The notes below the pieces were generated by a model, which worked only from the letters and a program-made list of their open reading frames with translations, was not told the DNA's origin and ran no database searches. A program made the translations under genes and the position numbers. From assembly GCA_026196875.1 (NCBI GenBank), contig JAPHTP010000005.1, forward strand, positions 62,001-126,000: a stretch of 64,000 bases of DNA, read 5' to 3'. This document shows, piece after piece, positions 1 through 10,400 of this stretch. Within the stretch, counting starts at the first letter, position 1. Each line of letters opens with the position of its first letter. Source of the stretch: Kangiellaceae bacterium (GTDB lineage: Bacteria > Pseudomonadota > Gammaproteobacteria > Enterobacterales > Kangiellaceae).

Positions 1-1545
1 ATTTGAAAAACTAGCCTGTTTTTCCGCAACTTCTGATTCAAAAATCTGCCAGTCATCGCTAGTTTGCACGCTTGTCATCAATCTTAGTCGATACCTGTTG
101 CCTCCAATTCCAAGCTGAGCGATCGCGTTGGCTAGCTGCAATGGTGTAGCAACCCAAAATCCCTGTCCAATACCAATATTTACCGTATCCCCGGGGAACC
201 AGGGCAATTTACGTTCTTTGCGCTTCCATTCTCGGGAAGGCATATTTCCGGCCAACTCCTCCCCCATATCAATACCGGTATATTGTCCAAAACCAAAGTT
301 AACCATATTGCTTGATATCGTATCGATACCCATCCGGTATGCCAGCTCATAAAAATAGGGATCGCAAGATTGAGCGATAGCTAAATCTAAATTAACTTTT
401 TTACCATGACCACCAACTTTCCAATCACGAATTACTCTTTTTTCTTCGGTTGGCAATATCCAATAACCAGGATCTTCAATTGTAAATTGAGGGGTGATAA
501 GCCCTTTCTCCAAACCAATCCACCCGAGATGTGGCTTGATAGTTGAACCAGGAGAATACAGGCCTCGTAATGCGCGGTTAAACAAAGGTTGATCTTCGGA
601 TTCTAACAAAACTTTATATTTGGCAGACGAAATTCCAGTCACAAAGTCATTAGGTTCATAGCCGGGTGCGCTCACTAGCGCTAATACATCGCCATTGCGC
701 GGATCAATAGCAACTATCGAACCACGATGGCCGGCCATGGCTTCACTGGCTTTTTTCTGCAAATTGACATCCAGAGAAAGTCTGATATTGCTGCCTGGTA
801 CCGGTGGTTTCTCAAATAGTGGCTTGCCTATGACCCTTCCTTGTACATCTTTTTCAATTTGCCTGAAGCCGATGGTCCCATGAAGTTTATCTTCATAGAA
901 CTTTTCTAAACCAACCTTTCCTATATGGCGAGTTGCTTTATAGTTCGCCTGGTCAATACGGGCGAGCTCTCGGTCGTTAATGCGGCCAACGTAGCCTAAA
1001 GCATGAACAAAATCTTCTCCGAAGGGGTAATATCGAACCAGCCGCGCTTCAACGCTAACCCCGGGAAAGCGGTGGGCATCAACCGAAAATCTCGCGACTT
1101 CTTTTTCTGTGAGCCGAGTTTTAATTGAGATGCTTTTAAATCGTCGTTGTCCTCTGAGATCATTTAAGAACTTTTCTTTGTATTTTTGATCGATCAACGA
1201 TAATTCAATAAGCTGATCAAGCGTAAGTTCAATGTCCTTCACTTTTTCAGGAACGATCTCCAGCGAGTAAACCGAGCTATTCTCTGCCAGAAGCACACCA
1301 TTCCTGTCGTAAATTAAGCCTCTTTTTGGTGCTATCGGCTCTACACTAATCCGGTTATCGTTAGATCGAGTTTGATAATCCTCAAATCTGACGATTTGCA
1401 GATACCAGCTTCTCGCGACTAACGCCAGTAGCATTATAACAACAAAAGCAAACGCGATTATGCTTCGACGGATCAGCAATTGGCGTTCATTGTAGTGGTC
1501 TTTAAAGGAATGTTTGTTACTAAGTTTACCGCCAGATTTAAGCAT
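1..1545 (-). CDS. mrdA: Penicillin-binding protein 2 (peptidoglycan transpeptidase), 3' end outside window
   Basis: The first 515 residues are visible and the C-terminus is cut off by the window edge. A short cytoplasmic N-terminus and one membrane anchor (about residues 26-47) precede the PBP dimerisation domain and the transpeptidase domain. The SxxK active site reads PGSTIKP with Ser334, close to the E. coli PBP2 position. The second motif is SCD at about residue 393. The KTG motif should lie beyond the edge. In this family the enzyme crosslinks lateral-wall peptidoglycan with RodA in the elongasome. It sits 15 nt downstream of rlmH at the end of the leuS-to-mrdA series, and rodA would be expected next. 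The ATG at 1545 is chosen because it gives the usual short cytoplasmic tail before the anchor. Confidence 0.95.
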   Translation of the reverse strand, partial: MLKSGGKLSNKHSFKDHYNERQLLIRRSIIAFAFVVIMLLALVARSWYLQIVRFEDYQTRSNDNRISVEPIAPKRGLIYDRNGVLLAENSSVYSLEIVPEKVKDIELTLDQLIELSLIDQKYKEKFLNDLRGQRRFKSISIKTRLTEKEVARFSVDAHRFPGVSVEARLVRYYPFGEDFVHALGYVGRINDRELARIDQANYKATRHIGKVGLEKFYEDKLHGTIGFRQIEKDVQGRVIGKPLFEKPPVPGSNIRLSLDVNLQKKASEAMAGHRGSIVAIDPRNGDVLALVSAPGYEPNDFVTGISSAKYKVLLESEDQPLFNRALRGLYSPGSTIKPHLGWIGLEKGLITPQFTIEDPGYWILPTEEKRVIRDWKVGGHGKKVNLDLAIAQSCDPYFYELAYRMGIDTISSNMVNFGFGQYTGIDMGEELAGNMPSREWKRKERKLPWFPGDTVNIGIGQGFWVATPLQLANAIAQLGIGGNRYRLRLMTSVQTSDDWQIFESEVAEKQASFSN

Positions 1546-1560
1546 ATATTAACTAGCTCA

Positions 1561-2031
1561 CTACTCGCGGTGATATGGATGATTGACAGTGACAGACCAG
1601 GCGCGATAAAGCGTTTCTGCTAGAACTACTCGCACCAAGGGGTGAGGTAAAGTAAGTCCGGATAATGACCAACGCTGGTTGGCACGGGCTAAGCAACTAG
1701 TGGCCAGGCCATCGGGCCCGCCAACCAAGAGTGCGACATTGTTTCCCGAAAGTTGCCATTCAAATATATTCTGAGCCAATTGCTGGGTGCTCCAATTTTT
1801 TCCTTTAACGTCTAAGGCAACCACCCAATCAGACTTATCTATGGCTTTAAGGATTAACTCTCCTTCTTTTTCCATCCACTGATTAGCTAGTTGGTTCTTG
1901 CTACGTTTGGCCGCAGGAATTTCGATAAGTTCAATTGAGCAATCACGTGGCATCCGCTGGGTGTAAGTGGTAAAACCTTTTTCCACCCAGTCGGGCATTT
2001 TTGTTCCAACCGCAATCAGCTTTATTTTCAT
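1561..2031 (-). CDS. rlmH: 23S rRNA (pseudouridine-1915-N3)-methyltransferase RlmH
   Basis: The 156-residue protein matches the RlmH length of about 155. It starts with [16 protein letters not shown], has the SAM-binding LLVGGPDGL segment of the SPOUT trefoil knot, and ends in the conserved NHPYHRE tail. RlmH methylates pseudouridine 1915 in helix 69 of 23S rRNA on assembled 70S ribosomes. It follows rsfS in the same direction, 75 nt downstream, and precedes mrdA by 15 nt, the standard gammaproteobacterial order. The start is the only in-frame ATG giving the conserved N-terminus. Confidence 0.97.
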   Translation of the reverse strand: MKIKLIAVGTKMPDWVEKGFTTYTQRMPRDCSIELIEIPAAKRSKNQLANQWMEKEGELILKAIDKSDWVVALDVKGKNWSTQQLAQNIFEWQLSGNNVALLVGGPDGLATSCLARANQRWSLSGLTLPHPLVRVVLAETLYRAWSVTVNHPYHRE

Positions 2032-2082
2032 TATTTTATCAGTTACATCATTCTCGACTTAATCACCAAATACTTCATCCGC

Positions 2083-2108
2083 AAAACCTAAAACAACGAT
2101 TAGGTTTT
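2083..2108 (-). terminator. Weak stem-loop at the 3' end of rsfS
   Basis: A 9-bp inverted repeat (AAAACCTAA / TTAGGTTTT, 8-nt loop) overlaps the rsfS stop codon. On the minus strand the last stem bases are TTTT but no longer U-run follows. It could protect the mRNA end or cause partial termination before rlmH. Confidence 0.3.
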
Positions 2109-2424
2109 ATGCCCAAAGCTTCTCTAACTGATAGTAATCTCGAGTTTGTGGCAGCATAATGTGGACGATTACATCGCCTGCATCGACTAAAACCCACTCA
2201 GCAGCGTCTTCTCCTTCAACACCTAATGGAGGAAGATTGTTACCCTTTAGCTCCTTAATCAGCAATGTTGCTATCGATTTAACATGACGACTTGAAGTAC
2301 CGCTACAAATAACCATATAGTCGGCAATCGTCGACTTCTCGCCGATTTCTATGACCTTAATTTCGTTACTTTTGATTTCTTCTAGCTGCTCAACAATAAA
2401 ATCTTTTAACTGTGTACCTTGCAT
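2107..2424 (-). CDS. rsfS: Ribosome silencing factor RsfS
   Basis: The 105-residue protein has the full length of the RsfS/Iojap family. Family signatures visible are the DYMVICSGTSSRHV segment and the later EGEDAAEWVLVDAGDVIVHI block. RsfS binds ribosomal protein uL14 on the 50S subunit and blocks subunit joining when nutrients are scarce. It lies 19 nt downstream of nadD and is probably co-transcribed with holA, nadD and rlmH, as in many gammaproteobacteria. Confidence 0.96.
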   Translation of the reverse strand: MQGTQLKDFIVEQLEEIKSNEIKVIEIGEKSTIADYMVICSGTSSRHVKSIATLLIKELKGNNLPPLGVEGEDAAEWVLVDAGDVIVHIMLPQTRDYYQLEKLWA

Positions 2425-2443
2425 TCTGTACCTTACAATAAAC

Positions 2444-3133
2444 TCATTGACTCAAATAGAGTCGATTTTGATGGATATATTCTATAACACTCTGCGGCTG
2501 CGATAAATCGACCGTATCGCCATTTATCAAAGTACCAGCATTTATCAGAGTATCGCGGATTTCGGTGGAAGACTCATTTTTTTCTGGCATTTTCATGTAA
2601 AAAGCCCGGCCCGCAGCAGATTCTTTCAAATCTTCGAACTGCGCTTTTAACTTAAAATTAACTGAATTTAATGAATGTCTCACTTGTTCTTCTTTAACGC
2701 CAGGCCGATTAAACACGATCAAATGGCATAACTCACTTAACTTATGCCAGTGGTGCCACTGCTGCAAATCAACCACGCTGTCTGCCCCCATAACTAACAC
2801 AAAAGTAGTCAACGGTTGTTCTCGTTTAAGTGAACACAAGGTGTCCACCGTATATGATTTACCCTGTCTATTCTGCTCCCTATTATCTAGCAACCACTTT
2901 TTTTGCCCTTTCAAGGCTAACTTGAGCATTTCTACTCTCTGCTCAAAACTGGCTCTTGCTTTAGCCTTCAGAGGAGGAATTGCGCAGGGTATCACTCTAA
3001 TAGTCGCGTCTGGTGCGGCTTGTCTTAACGTTTTGAATATTGCTAGGTGACCGTTATGAACAGGGTCAAAAGTCCCCCCAAGTATAAACTCAACTGACAG
3101 CTGTTGTTGCGCATATTTTTGTTCTGGAGACAT
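2444..3133 (-). CDS. nadD: Nicotinate-nucleotide adenylyltransferase NadD
   Basis: Transfers AMP from ATP to nicotinate mononucleotide in NAD synthesis. The nucleotidyltransferase motif GGTFDPVHNGHL is near the N-terminus and the second family motif, SSTEIR, near the C-terminus. I place the start at 3133 (229 residues). A longer reading from 3190 would add 19 residues and run back into holA, whereas the ATG at 3133 lies just after the holA stop and behind a TTAGGA-like ribosome site. The start codon almost touches the holA stop, which suggests translational coupling. Confidence 0.95.
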   Translation of the reverse strand: MSPEQKYAQQQLSVEFILGGTFDPVHNGHLAIFKTLRQAAPDATIRVIPCAIPPLKAKARASFEQRVEMLKLALKGQKKWLLDNREQNRQGKSYTVDTLCSLKREQPLTTFVLVMGADSVVDLQQWHHWHKLSELCHLIVFNRPGVKEEQVRHSLNSVNFKLKAQFEDLKESAAGRAFYMKMPEKNESSTEIRDTLINAGTLINGDTVDLSQPQSVIEYIHQNRLYLSQ

Positions 3134-3135
3134 TC

Positions 3136-4143
3136 CTAACCTGCTGAAGCAGTACCCCAAATTTTTTGCCCACTGACCATCCATAAGCATAGTTCAAGCT
3201 CATTCCAAACATCACCTTTCTCTTGGCCTTTTACCATACGGTCTAGATACGCGCACCTTGCTAATAATCTTTGCCATACTGCCGCTGGAAGTCTTTGTGC
3301 AGCGCTCACTATTAACCGCTTTTTGCTATCCCACAAGAAGGATTTGGATAAAGCCTGCATCGGAGCCTCTCCCTTAACAACTGCTAGAGAAACTTGATTG
3401 CAGAGATCGATTTCTCGAGTTAAGTTGACCAGAATAGAAATTGGAGCGACTGCCTCTTGTCGAAACTTATGCAGCATTTTGACCGCTCGAGCACCTTTTC
3501 CAGCAAGCGCTTCGTCAATGCACAGAAAAACTGAGTACTTGGCGCTATCACTGATGACAGCCTCCAGTTGCTCTAATTCGATTTGTTGCTCAGGATGCAT
3601 TAGCTGCAACTTTTTGAGCATTTGATCTGCAGCTAATAAATTTCCTTCAGTTTGTTCGGCGACTAACTGCAGCGCCGACTGCGAAATATTAACTTGGTAT
3701 TGAAGTGCTCTTTGCTTCAACCAACCTACAAACTCGTGCGGCCTAGGGGGCCATATCTCTTGAACATTCGCCCCCTGACTTAAACTCTTAAACCATTTAG
3801 TCGACTTTTGGCGTTTGTCCAGTTTGGGTAAACGAATAAGTAAAATATTTTCATGGCTCGCATTTGCAGCCAAATCAACCAAAGCATTTTGCGCCTCTTT
3901 ATTAGGTACTTTAGCAAACCGAATATCCATTAACTTGACTTCAGAAAATAAACTTAAACTCCCACTATCCGCCAGCACATCGTTCCAATTAAACTTATCT
4001 GCAACTTCAAAAATTTCCTTTTGATGCACCCCGGCTTGGCGAGCCAAAGTTAGCAATTCATCACAGGCCTCTTGCAGTAGCAGCGGCTCTTCTGAAATAA
4101 CAATATTGACAGGTGAAACTTGCGACATTGCAGCCAATTCCAA
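3136..4143 (-). CDS. holA: DNA polymerase III subunit delta
   Basis: The clamp-loader delta subunit opens the beta sliding clamp. The 335 residues are close to the E. coli length of 343. The N-terminal PLLLQEACDELL stretch corresponds to PLLLQESQDAV of E. coli delta, and the central EGNLLAADQMLKKLQLM region matches the conserved EGNLLALAQALEKL block. The N-terminus is a few residues shorter than in E. coli; an ATG at 4128 is an alternative. The gene starts 5 nt after lptE ends and runs into nadD, forming one tight transcription unit. Confidence 0.93.
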   Translation of the reverse strand: MELAAMSQVSPVNIVISEEPLLLQEACDELLTLARQAGVHQKEIFEVADKFNWNDVLADSGSLSLFSEVKLMDIRFAKVPNKEAQNALVDLAANASHENILLIRLPKLDKRQKSTKWFKSLSQGANVQEIWPPRPHEFVGWLKQRALQYQVNISQSALQLVAEQTEGNLLAADQMLKKLQLMHPEQQIELEQLEAVISDSAKYSVFLCIDEALAGKGARAVKMLHKFRQEAVAPISILVNLTREIDLCNQVSLAVVKGEAPMQALSKSFLWDSKKRLIVSAAQRLPAAVWQRLLARCAYLDRMVKGQEKGDVWNELELCLWMVSGQKIWGTASAG

Positions 4144-4148
4144 ATTAG

Positions 4149-4676
4149 CTAAGATTTAACTTTTGCATTTACGCGACGCAGCAATTGAGTAACTAGCTGT
4201 TCGTATGCCCAGGAACGTGCTTGAATTAACTGATTTCTATTTCCAATTGGATTCAAGTAGTCAGACTTATAACTTGTCGAATAAGCCAACTCAAATAAAT
4301 TTTGCACTTCGCTTTCGGGGCTAAGTTGTGATGAATTGCTTAATTGCGTTAGTTTGTACAATAACTTAACGGTAAGTTCTGTTTCGTTGGCCCTTCCCGT
4401 TTGATCACGACTTACCCCTTGCTCGGATTCAACCAGCTCAATGATTTCAAGGTGCCATTCAGCCTTGGAAGTGTCTTCTGTCAGGTTTGCATTTTGAAGT
4501 TTTAAACGACGAGTCAGTTGTTTTTCGAACTCGCCGTACGGAGAACTAGAAGAAAGAAACAGTCCAGTTGAAGCCAGAGTGCCGCCAGTAGTACCTCGTA
4601 GTTGATAACCGCAGCCGACTATAACTGCGGTTAATACAGGAATTAAGGTATAACGAAGATACTTTTTAATTTGCAA
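4149..4676 (-). CDS. lptE: LPS-assembly lipoprotein LptE
   Basis: LptE plugs the LptD barrel and helps insert lipopolysaccharide into the outer leaflet. The 175-residue protein has a lipoprotein signal with a lipobox (VIVGC, Cys22) followed by GYQLRG, the conserved start of mature LptE. The first codons overlap the leuS 3' end by 11 nt, as commonly seen for leuS-lptE. The rest of the sequence is poorly conserved, so the call rests on the lipobox, length, GYQLRG and gene order. Confidence 0.93.
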   Translation of the reverse strand: MQIKKYLRYTLIPVLTAVIVGCGYQLRGTTGGTLASTGLFLSSSSPYGEFEKQLTRRLKLQNANLTEDTSKAEWHLEIIELVESEQGVSRDQTGRANETELTVKLLYKLTQLSNSSQLSPESEVQNLFELAYSTSYKSDYLNPIGNRNQLIQARSWAYEQLVTQLLRRVNAKVKS

Positions 4677-7248
4677 CGATATTCACCAATCGTCCTGGGA
4701 CCACAATCACTTTGCGTACAGTTTTGCCTTCCACGAACTTAGCTACATTCTCATTTTCAAGTGCTATTGCTTCAATTTGCTCCTTAGAAGCATCAGCAGC
4801 TACACTCACTTTACTACGCACTTTACCATTTACTTGTAAAACGATCAGCACTTCGTCTTTTACCATGGCAGCATTATCAGCTTGCGGCCAGTCTTCATCA
4901 ACGATTAATTTTTCTTTTCCTGCTGTTTGCCATAAAGCTTGCGCCATATGAGGTGCGACAGGAGAAAGTAATAAAATAGCGTGGTCAAGCGCATGCTTAA
5001 TTACAGCCGTATCTTGCTCATTTTTAACTTCAAATTTCGCTATGGCGTTAGTTAACTCCATAATTGAAGCGATTGCTGTGTTGAACGAATGACGTCGTGC
5101 GTAATCGTCACTCACTTTAGCAATAGTTTCATGAGTCTTACCGTAAAGCGCTTTTTGCTCAGACGAAAGCTTTTCCAAATCAACCTCGCCTGCTTCTTGT
5201 AATGCATTGTCAACATAAAGCTTCCAAATACGCTTTATAAATTTATGCGCGCCGTGTACACCATCTTCTCGCCATTCCAATGATTGCTCAGGTGGAGACG
5301 CAAACATAGTGTAAAGCCTTGCTGTGTCTGCGCCGTATTGATCGATGAGCGCTTGCGGATCAACACCATTATTTTTCGACTTGGACATCTTTTCCATACC
5401 AGCCAAAATTACATCTTCGCCCGTAGACTTTAACTTACCGCTGGTCACTTTACCTTTACTATCTTTGGTGACTTCGATCTCTTCAGAGGAATGATAGTGT
5501 TTAGTCCCTTTTTCATCTTTAGTTAAGAAAGTATCCGAAAGCACCATACCTTGAGTCAGTAATCGAGTTGCCGGCTCATCTGAATCAACTAAACCGTTAT
5601 CACGCATTAATTTGTGGAAGAAGCGGAAGTACAGCAAGTGCATGGTAGCGTGTTCTATCCCACCGATATATTGATCTACCGGTAACCAGTAGTTTGCTTC
5701 TTCACTATCTAACATTGCATCATAGCTATTCGGGCAAGTGTAGCGCGCGTAATACCAGCTCGATTCCATAAAAGTATCGAAAGTATCGGTTTCACGCTTG
5801 CCTTTTACGCCATCTATTTCGGTATCCTGGAAATCAGGATTATCGACTAGCGGAGAATTAGCGCCTTCTAACTTTAAGTGAGTCGGCAGTTCAACCGGAA
5901 ATTCCTTTGCGGTGACCATCTCGCCATTTTCGAGCTTAATCATCGGGATTGGAGCGCCCCAAAATCTTTGACGAGAAACGCCCCAGTCGCGCATACGATA
6001 GTTAACCTGTTTTTGACCTAACCCCTTTTCTGCCAACCAAGCAGCAATACTTTGAAATGCTTGCTCAGATGTCTGGCCATCAAACTCTCCAGAGTTAATC
6101 AAGATGCCTTTTTCGGTAAAAGCTTCTTTTTCCAGGTCACAATCAACTTCGCAATCGTCTGTCGCTTCAATAACCTGTGCTATTTCGATGCCATACTTAT
6201 GCGCAAATTCCCAATCACGTTGGTCATGCCCGGGGACAGCCATTACTGCTCCTGAGCCATAGTCCATCAATACAAAATTGGCGACCCAAACATCAACTTC
6301 TTCACCGGTCACGGGGTGGATAGCTTTTACCCCTGTCGCCATCCCCTTCTTTTCCATAGTGGCTATATCTGCTTCAGCCGTAGTCGCACGATTACATTCG
6401 GCGATAAAGTCGGCTAACTCAGGATTATTTTCTGCGGCCTTTTCTGCGATAGGGTGTTTGGCGGCTACTGCAACGTAGGTTACCCCCATTAAGGTGTCTG
6501 GACGCGTGGTATAAATAGATACAGCATCATCACCCTCGGCCAACTTAAAGGTCATCTCCACACCTTCGGAACGGCCAATCCAGTTGCGTTGCTGAGTTTT
6601 TACGCTATCAGGCCAACCTTCTAGATCATCGATGCTGTTTAGCAATTCTTCAGCATAAGCGGTAATTCTGATAAACCATTGGTCAATTTCCTTCTTTTCA
6701 ACCGGCGTATCACAGCGCCAGCAGCAGCCATCATGGACTTGTTCATTAGCTAAAACAGTCTCATCATTTGGGCACCAGTTAACTGCCGAAGTTTTCTTGT
6801 AGGCCAAGTCTTTCTCAACTAACTTGGTGAAAAACCATTGTTCCCACTTATAGTATTCCGGTTCGCAAGTAGTAACTTCTCGTTCCCAGTCGTAAGCAAA
6901 ACCAAGGCTTTTCAATTGCTTTTTCATATATGCAATATTCTCCTTGGTCCACTCGCTAGGTTGTGCCTTGTTTTTAATCGCCGCATTTTCCGCAGGTAGC
7001 CCAAATGCATCCCACCCCATCGGCTGCAGCACGTTTTTACCTAGCATACGCTGATGGCGAGAAATAACATCGCCTATAGTGTAATTGCGCACATGGCCCA
7101 TATGTAGACGACCACTTGGATATGGGAGCATTGATAAGCAGTAGTATTTCTCCTTCGAGGTATCCATAACTGCTTTAAATACTTTATTTTTATCCCAGAT
7201 CGACTGGACCGATTGTTCAACTTGGGCCGGGTTATATTCGTGTTGCAT
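4666..7248 (-). CDS. leuS: Leucyl-tRNA synthetase
   Basis: The 860-residue class I synthetase equals the E. coli length. The HIGH-type motif reads HMGH in the segment [18 protein letters not shown] near residue 50. The CP1 editing domain includes TTRPDTLMG. The KMSKS motif lies in [14 protein letters not shown] near residue 620, and a tRNA-binding C-terminal domain follows. It charges tRNA-Leu and proofreads against Ile/Met analogues. It is the first gene of the leuS-to-mrdA block; no attenuator is visible upstream. Confidence 0.98.
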   Translation of the reverse strand: MQHEYNPAQVEQSVQSIWDKNKVFKAVMDTSKEKYYCLSMLPYPSGRLHMGHVRNYTIGDVISRHQRMLGKNVLQPMGWDAFGLPAENAAIKNKAQPSEWTKENIAYMKKQLKSLGFAYDWEREVTTCEPEYYKWEQWFFTKLVEKDLAYKKTSAVNWCPNDETVLANEQVHDGCCWRCDTPVEKKEIDQWFIRITAYAEELLNSIDDLEGWPDSVKTQQRNWIGRSEGVEMTFKLAEGDDAVSIYTTRPDTLMGVTYVAVAAKHPIAEKAAENNPELADFIAECNRATTAEADIATMEKKGMATGVKAIHPVTGEEVDVWVANFVLMDYGSGAVMAVPGHDQRDWEFAHKYGIEIAQVIEATDDCEVDCDLEKEAFTEKGILINSGEFDGQTSEQAFQSIAAWLAEKGLGQKQVNYRMRDWGVSRQRFWGAPIPMIKLENGEMVTAKEFPVELPTHLKLEGANSPLVDNPDFQDTEIDGVKGKRETDTFDTFMESSWYYARYTCPNSYDAMLDSEEANYWLPVDQYIGGIEHATMHLLYFRFFHKLMRDNGLVDSDEPATRLLTQGMVLSDTFLTKDEKGTKHYHSSEEIEVTKDSKGKVTSGKLKSTGEDVILAGMEKMSKSKNNGVDPQALIDQYGADTARLYTMFASPPEQSLEWREDGVHGAHKFIKRIWKLYVDNALQEAGEVDLEKLSSEQKALYGKTHETIAKVSDDYARRHSFNTAIASIMELTNAIAKFEVKNEQDTAVIKHALDHAILLLSPVAPHMAQALWQTAGKEKLIVDEDWPQADNAAMVKDEVLIVLQVNGKVRSKVSVAADASKEQIEAIALENENVAKFVEGKTVRKVIVVPGRLVNIVAN

Positions 7249-7439
7249 GGGTTTTACTATCTCAATTTTTAGTATCTCGAATTAACGAGACAATTGCTCA
7301 AACTAGGGTTTGGATGAGTCAACTAGGTTGATTTTGGTATATTTTCAGGGGATTTGCCGTCTTATAAAGACGAATTCCTTCAGTTGGCGCAATTTTAACG
7401 GCTTTCAAGCAATTGCAAAAGTAATAATTTCAAAACAAA

Positions 7440-7461
7440 AAAGGCCGCAAAAGCGGCCTTT
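7440..7461 (-). terminator. Intrinsic terminator of the S8 protease gene
   Basis: A perfect 9-bp stem (AAAGGCCGC / GCGGCCTTT) with a 4-nt loop is followed on the minus strand by a run of Ts. It lies 20 nt past the stop codon of the protease gene. Confidence 0.9.
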
Positions 7462-7481
7462 AGATTGAGTAGGTATTTTAC

Positions 7482-9842
7482 TTACGGTTTCCACTCTGCG
7501 TTTAAGCTAACACCTGAGTATGCCGAGTAACCTCTGATACTAATGTACCAAGTACCTGAAGCAGGGTTGGTGAAGCTACAAGTTTCGTTGTTACCGTTTT
7601 TATATGGGCGGCAATCGTAGCTAGAAGTTGTAGGCTGACCAGCTTTTCTTACGTACAAGTCAGCGTCACCAGTTCCACCTGACATAGCCACAGTTAACGA
7701 TGCCATACCAGCAGGAACTTCAACAGTGTAGTGATTCCAAGCCCGACGTGCGCCAGAGATATCGCTTAGTGAAGCTGAACCGCCGGTAGCGCCACCGCCG
7801 CCGCCATTATTTTCAGTGTAGCTACCTGTTAAAGATACACCACTGAAGGTAGAGTATGCGCGAATCATTACATGGTATGTGCCAGCTTGAACATTGCTGA
7901 TGTCACAAGTTTCGCTGTTACCTGTTTTGTAAGGGCGACAATCATAGCTGCTAGTTGTAGGTTGAGAACCGAATTTAACGTAGATATCTGCATCACCTGA
8001 ACCACCTGACATTGCAAATGACAAGTTAGTTGCACCAGCCGGGACTTCCATTGTGTAGTGAAGTTCCGCATTTTGTGATGCTGATAAACCAGTTTTTGCT
8101 ACACCATTCTCAAGAGCGTTAGGAGTACCACCTCCACCGCCGCCACCGCCGTTTCCGTCACAGCCGTTAGCACTGATGTAATCAACTGCCGCTTTAGTTC
8201 TAACTAAACCGTAACCAGTTTTGTCGTCACGACCAGCAGTACCTAAATCTTGAGCTGTAGTTTTAAGAACGTTACGGATTTGAGCTGCAGTACAACTTGC
8301 ATGTTGGCTCCAAACTAACGCAGCTACACCGGCTACGTGTGGCGTTGCCATCGAAGTACCGTTGTAATACGAGTAATTAGTATTGCCTTTATTTTCTACA
8401 GTAACGCTTGAACCAACTTTAGATAATAACGCTTGACCAACTGTACGATTTACCGAGACCGAAGGAATTGGGAATTCGTTGTTTTGGTCTAACAAGAATG
8501 GATTTTGAAGCCCTGGACGATCTGTATTTGAGTAAACGATTGCAGCAGATGCACCAGCGTCTTTACACGCCTTAACAGGATTTGTTTCTGGGTAGCTACC
8601 GCTTGCTTGATTTCCGTATCTTTCAGCGATACAGATTTTGCCGCTCATGTTGCCACAAGAGTATGCACCTGAACTAGATACCGAACACGCTGCCAAAGTA
8701 CCAGTAGCAGAACTATTAATTGGAGCACCTGTCCACGAACCGGTATTAATTAAGCGGTTATGTGGAACAACACGGTCATCGCCATACGAAGTGCTACCTG
8801 CAGTAATATAACCTTGACGACCATCGCCGACACCAACAGTAGAAAGAATTGCTTCACCTGGAGCGGAAAGCTCTACTTGGTTAGTGTACTGAGAAAATGC
8901 GGCCCAAGTATTTGACTCGTCCAAAGCACCAACTGACACTACAGAGTCGTAAGAAGCTGGATAAGAGTGTGTTGTATTTCCATCGTTACCGGCAGCAGCG
9001 ATTAATAGAACGCCATTGTCATAAACGCTTTGTAGTGCATTTCTTTCGGTGGTAGTTGATCCACTTCCACCGAGGCTCATGTTAACTACTTTAGCACCGT
9101 TACTAGCACAAGTGTTTACCGCGGCAGTCAAGCTAGAAGAGTACCCCCAACCGCTTGCATTAAATACTTTAATTACGTGGATACCAACAGTCTTATTTGG
9201 AAGAACACCTACAACACCTTCACTGTTGTTAACGGCTGCTATTGTTCCCGCAACATGTGTACCGTGAGAACCGCCTGGGGTATACCAGTTACCTGTTCCA
9301 GAGTCGTTAGTACCACTGTGGTTGTTACCTGAAAGGTCAGGATTATTAATATCGTAACCAGAGTCGATAATACATACTTTCATATTACCTGCATTGCTAT
9401 CGCTGACTTGATCAGCCTGAACGTCAGGAATACCCCAAGGAGTATTCTGTGCCATTAAACGACGTAGTGCATCAAGCTCTACATACTGAACGTCCGGATG
9501 CATTTTAAGTTGGCGCAATGTATTCGCATCGGCCTTTACAGACATTGCTCGAGCAAATGGTAATTCAGTTCTTACCTGTGCGCCTACACTTGCAAGAAGT
9601 GCTCGAGCACTACCAACGTTAAGTACAGAACGACCTTGTGCGTTTTGCATTACTGATGATGAGTTGTCTTTGAATTTTACAATAAATCTTTCTTCCATTT
9701 GATGCTGAGCAGATGCTGCATTGCTGTTAAGCGAATTAGAGAAAGATTCGGAGAATGTTTGTTGCGCTAAGGCATTTTGTGTGACAGCTACTGAAACTGC
9801 ACTAGCAACTAAAGTTGCGACTAGTTTTTTTGTTTGTCTCAT
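7482..9842 (-). CDS. Secreted S8 subtilisin-like serine protease with PA insert and two PPC domains
   Basis: This is a 786-residue secreted endopeptidase. It has a signal peptide (1-26), an inhibitor-I9-type propeptide (about 50-125) and an S8 catalytic domain with Asp160 (IIDSG), His193 (HGTHVAG), Asn286 and Ser497 (GTSMATP). A roughly 110-residue insert between Asn286 and Ser497 resembles a protease-associated domain. A polyglycine linker (564-572) leads to two pre-peptidase C-terminal domains (about 595-676 and 704-785), separated by a second glycine linker. The two PPC copies share long identical stretches such as QPTTSSYDCRPYK, a sign of recent duplication. PPC domains are usually removed after secretion through the type II pathway. 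It stands alone with its own terminator and probably feeds on extracellular protein. Confidence 0.93.
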   Translation of the reverse strand: MRQTKKLVATLVASAVSVAVTQNALAQQTFSESFSNSLNSNAASAQHQMEERFIVKFKDNSSSVMQNAQGRSVLNVGSARALLASVGAQVRTELPFARAMSVKADANTLRQLKMHPDVQYVELDALRRLMAQNTPWGIPDVQADQVSDSNAGNMKVCIIDSGYDINNPDLSGNNHSGTNDSGTGNWYTPGGSHGTHVAGTIAAVNNSEGVVGVLPNKTVGIHVIKVFNASGWGYSSSLTAAVNTCASNGAKVVNMSLGGSGSTTTERNALQSVYDNGVLLIAAAGNDGNTTHSYPASYDSVVSVGALDESNTWAAFSQYTNQVELSAPGEAILSTVGVGDGRQGYITAGSTSYGDDRVVPHNRLINTGSWTGAPINSSATGTLAACSVSSSGAYSCGNMSGKICIAERYGNQASGSYPETNPVKACKDAGASAAIVYSNTDRPGLQNPFLLDQNNEFPIPSVSVNRTVGQALLSKVGSSVTVENKGNTNYSYYNGTSMATPHVAGVAALVWSQHASCTAAQIRNVLKTTAQDLGTAGRDDKTGYGLVRTKAAVDYISANGCDGNGGGGGGGGTPNALENGVAKTGLSASQNAELHYTMEVPAGATNLSFAMSGGSGDADIYVKFGSQPTTSSYDCRPYKTGNSETCDISNVQAGTYHVMIRAYSTFSGVSLTGSYTENNGGGGGATGGSASLSDISGARRAWNHYTVEVPAGMASLTVAMSGGTGDADLYVRKAGQPTTSSYDCRPYKNGNNETCSFTNPASGTWYISIRGYSAYSGVSLNAEWKP

Positions 9843-10137
9843 AGATTACTCGTTTTGATTATTGTGAATCTAATGTTTCCATTATGATAGTTTTACTGAC
9901 ACACCCCTTGCGCCAGACCTAAAACTGCCACACGATTAATGATCATTTCAATGTGAAATATTACCGAAATATTAAAAGTTCAATGTCATAAAAACTAAAA
10001 TATTTTTTATAACGGGATAAAATGTCTGCTGAGTATCAATTTTCTTTAAAAACAGAGACATAAGAATCTATTTTTCGCACATTTCCGACATCAGAAATGA
10101 CGTAGATTTTTTGAGTTGTTTTAATTAAAGGAACGGG

Positions 10138-10165
10138 AAAAAATCTAAGAACCAGTATTCTTAGA
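10138..10165 (-). terminator. Orphan intrinsic-terminator-like hairpin
   Basis: A perfect 8-bp stem (TCTAAGAA / TTCTTAGA, 6-nt loop) is followed on the minus strand by six Ts. It is about 200 nt beyond the redoxin terminator and before the protease gene, so the transcript it would end is unknown. It may be a back-up terminator. Confidence 0.55.
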
Positions 10166-10370
10166 CTGTAAATAATACCAATTTATGAGCAGCCTAATTT
10201 TTTATAAGTGTAATAAAAATTAAGCTCGTTACTTTAGTAAATGCTTACGACCGAAGAAGTATCGAAAAAAGAACAATAATTAGATTTATTTTACAGAGTT
10301 CAATTAATTTTTTGGGTGAGTTAAATTTGCCGCAGTTCTTCAAAATTGAGCTTGATCGCCCGGCAGTAAA

Positions 10371-10400
10371 AAAGCCTAACGAAAAAATTCGCTAGACTTT
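10371..10400 (-). terminator. Intrinsic terminator of the redoxin lipoprotein gene
   Basis: A 13-bp stem on the minus strand (with G-U pairs) has a 4-nt loop and is followed by Ts. It lies 35 nt past the stop codon of the gene at 10,435-10,944. Confidence 0.8.

Noticed and set aside
3134-3190. Longer NadD start
   Set aside because: The 19 extra residues overlap holA and do not fit the family; the ATG at 3133 follows the holA stop directly.
10168-10205. Miniature transposable element
   Set aside because: No terminal inverted repeats with target duplication and no second copy could be found in the window.
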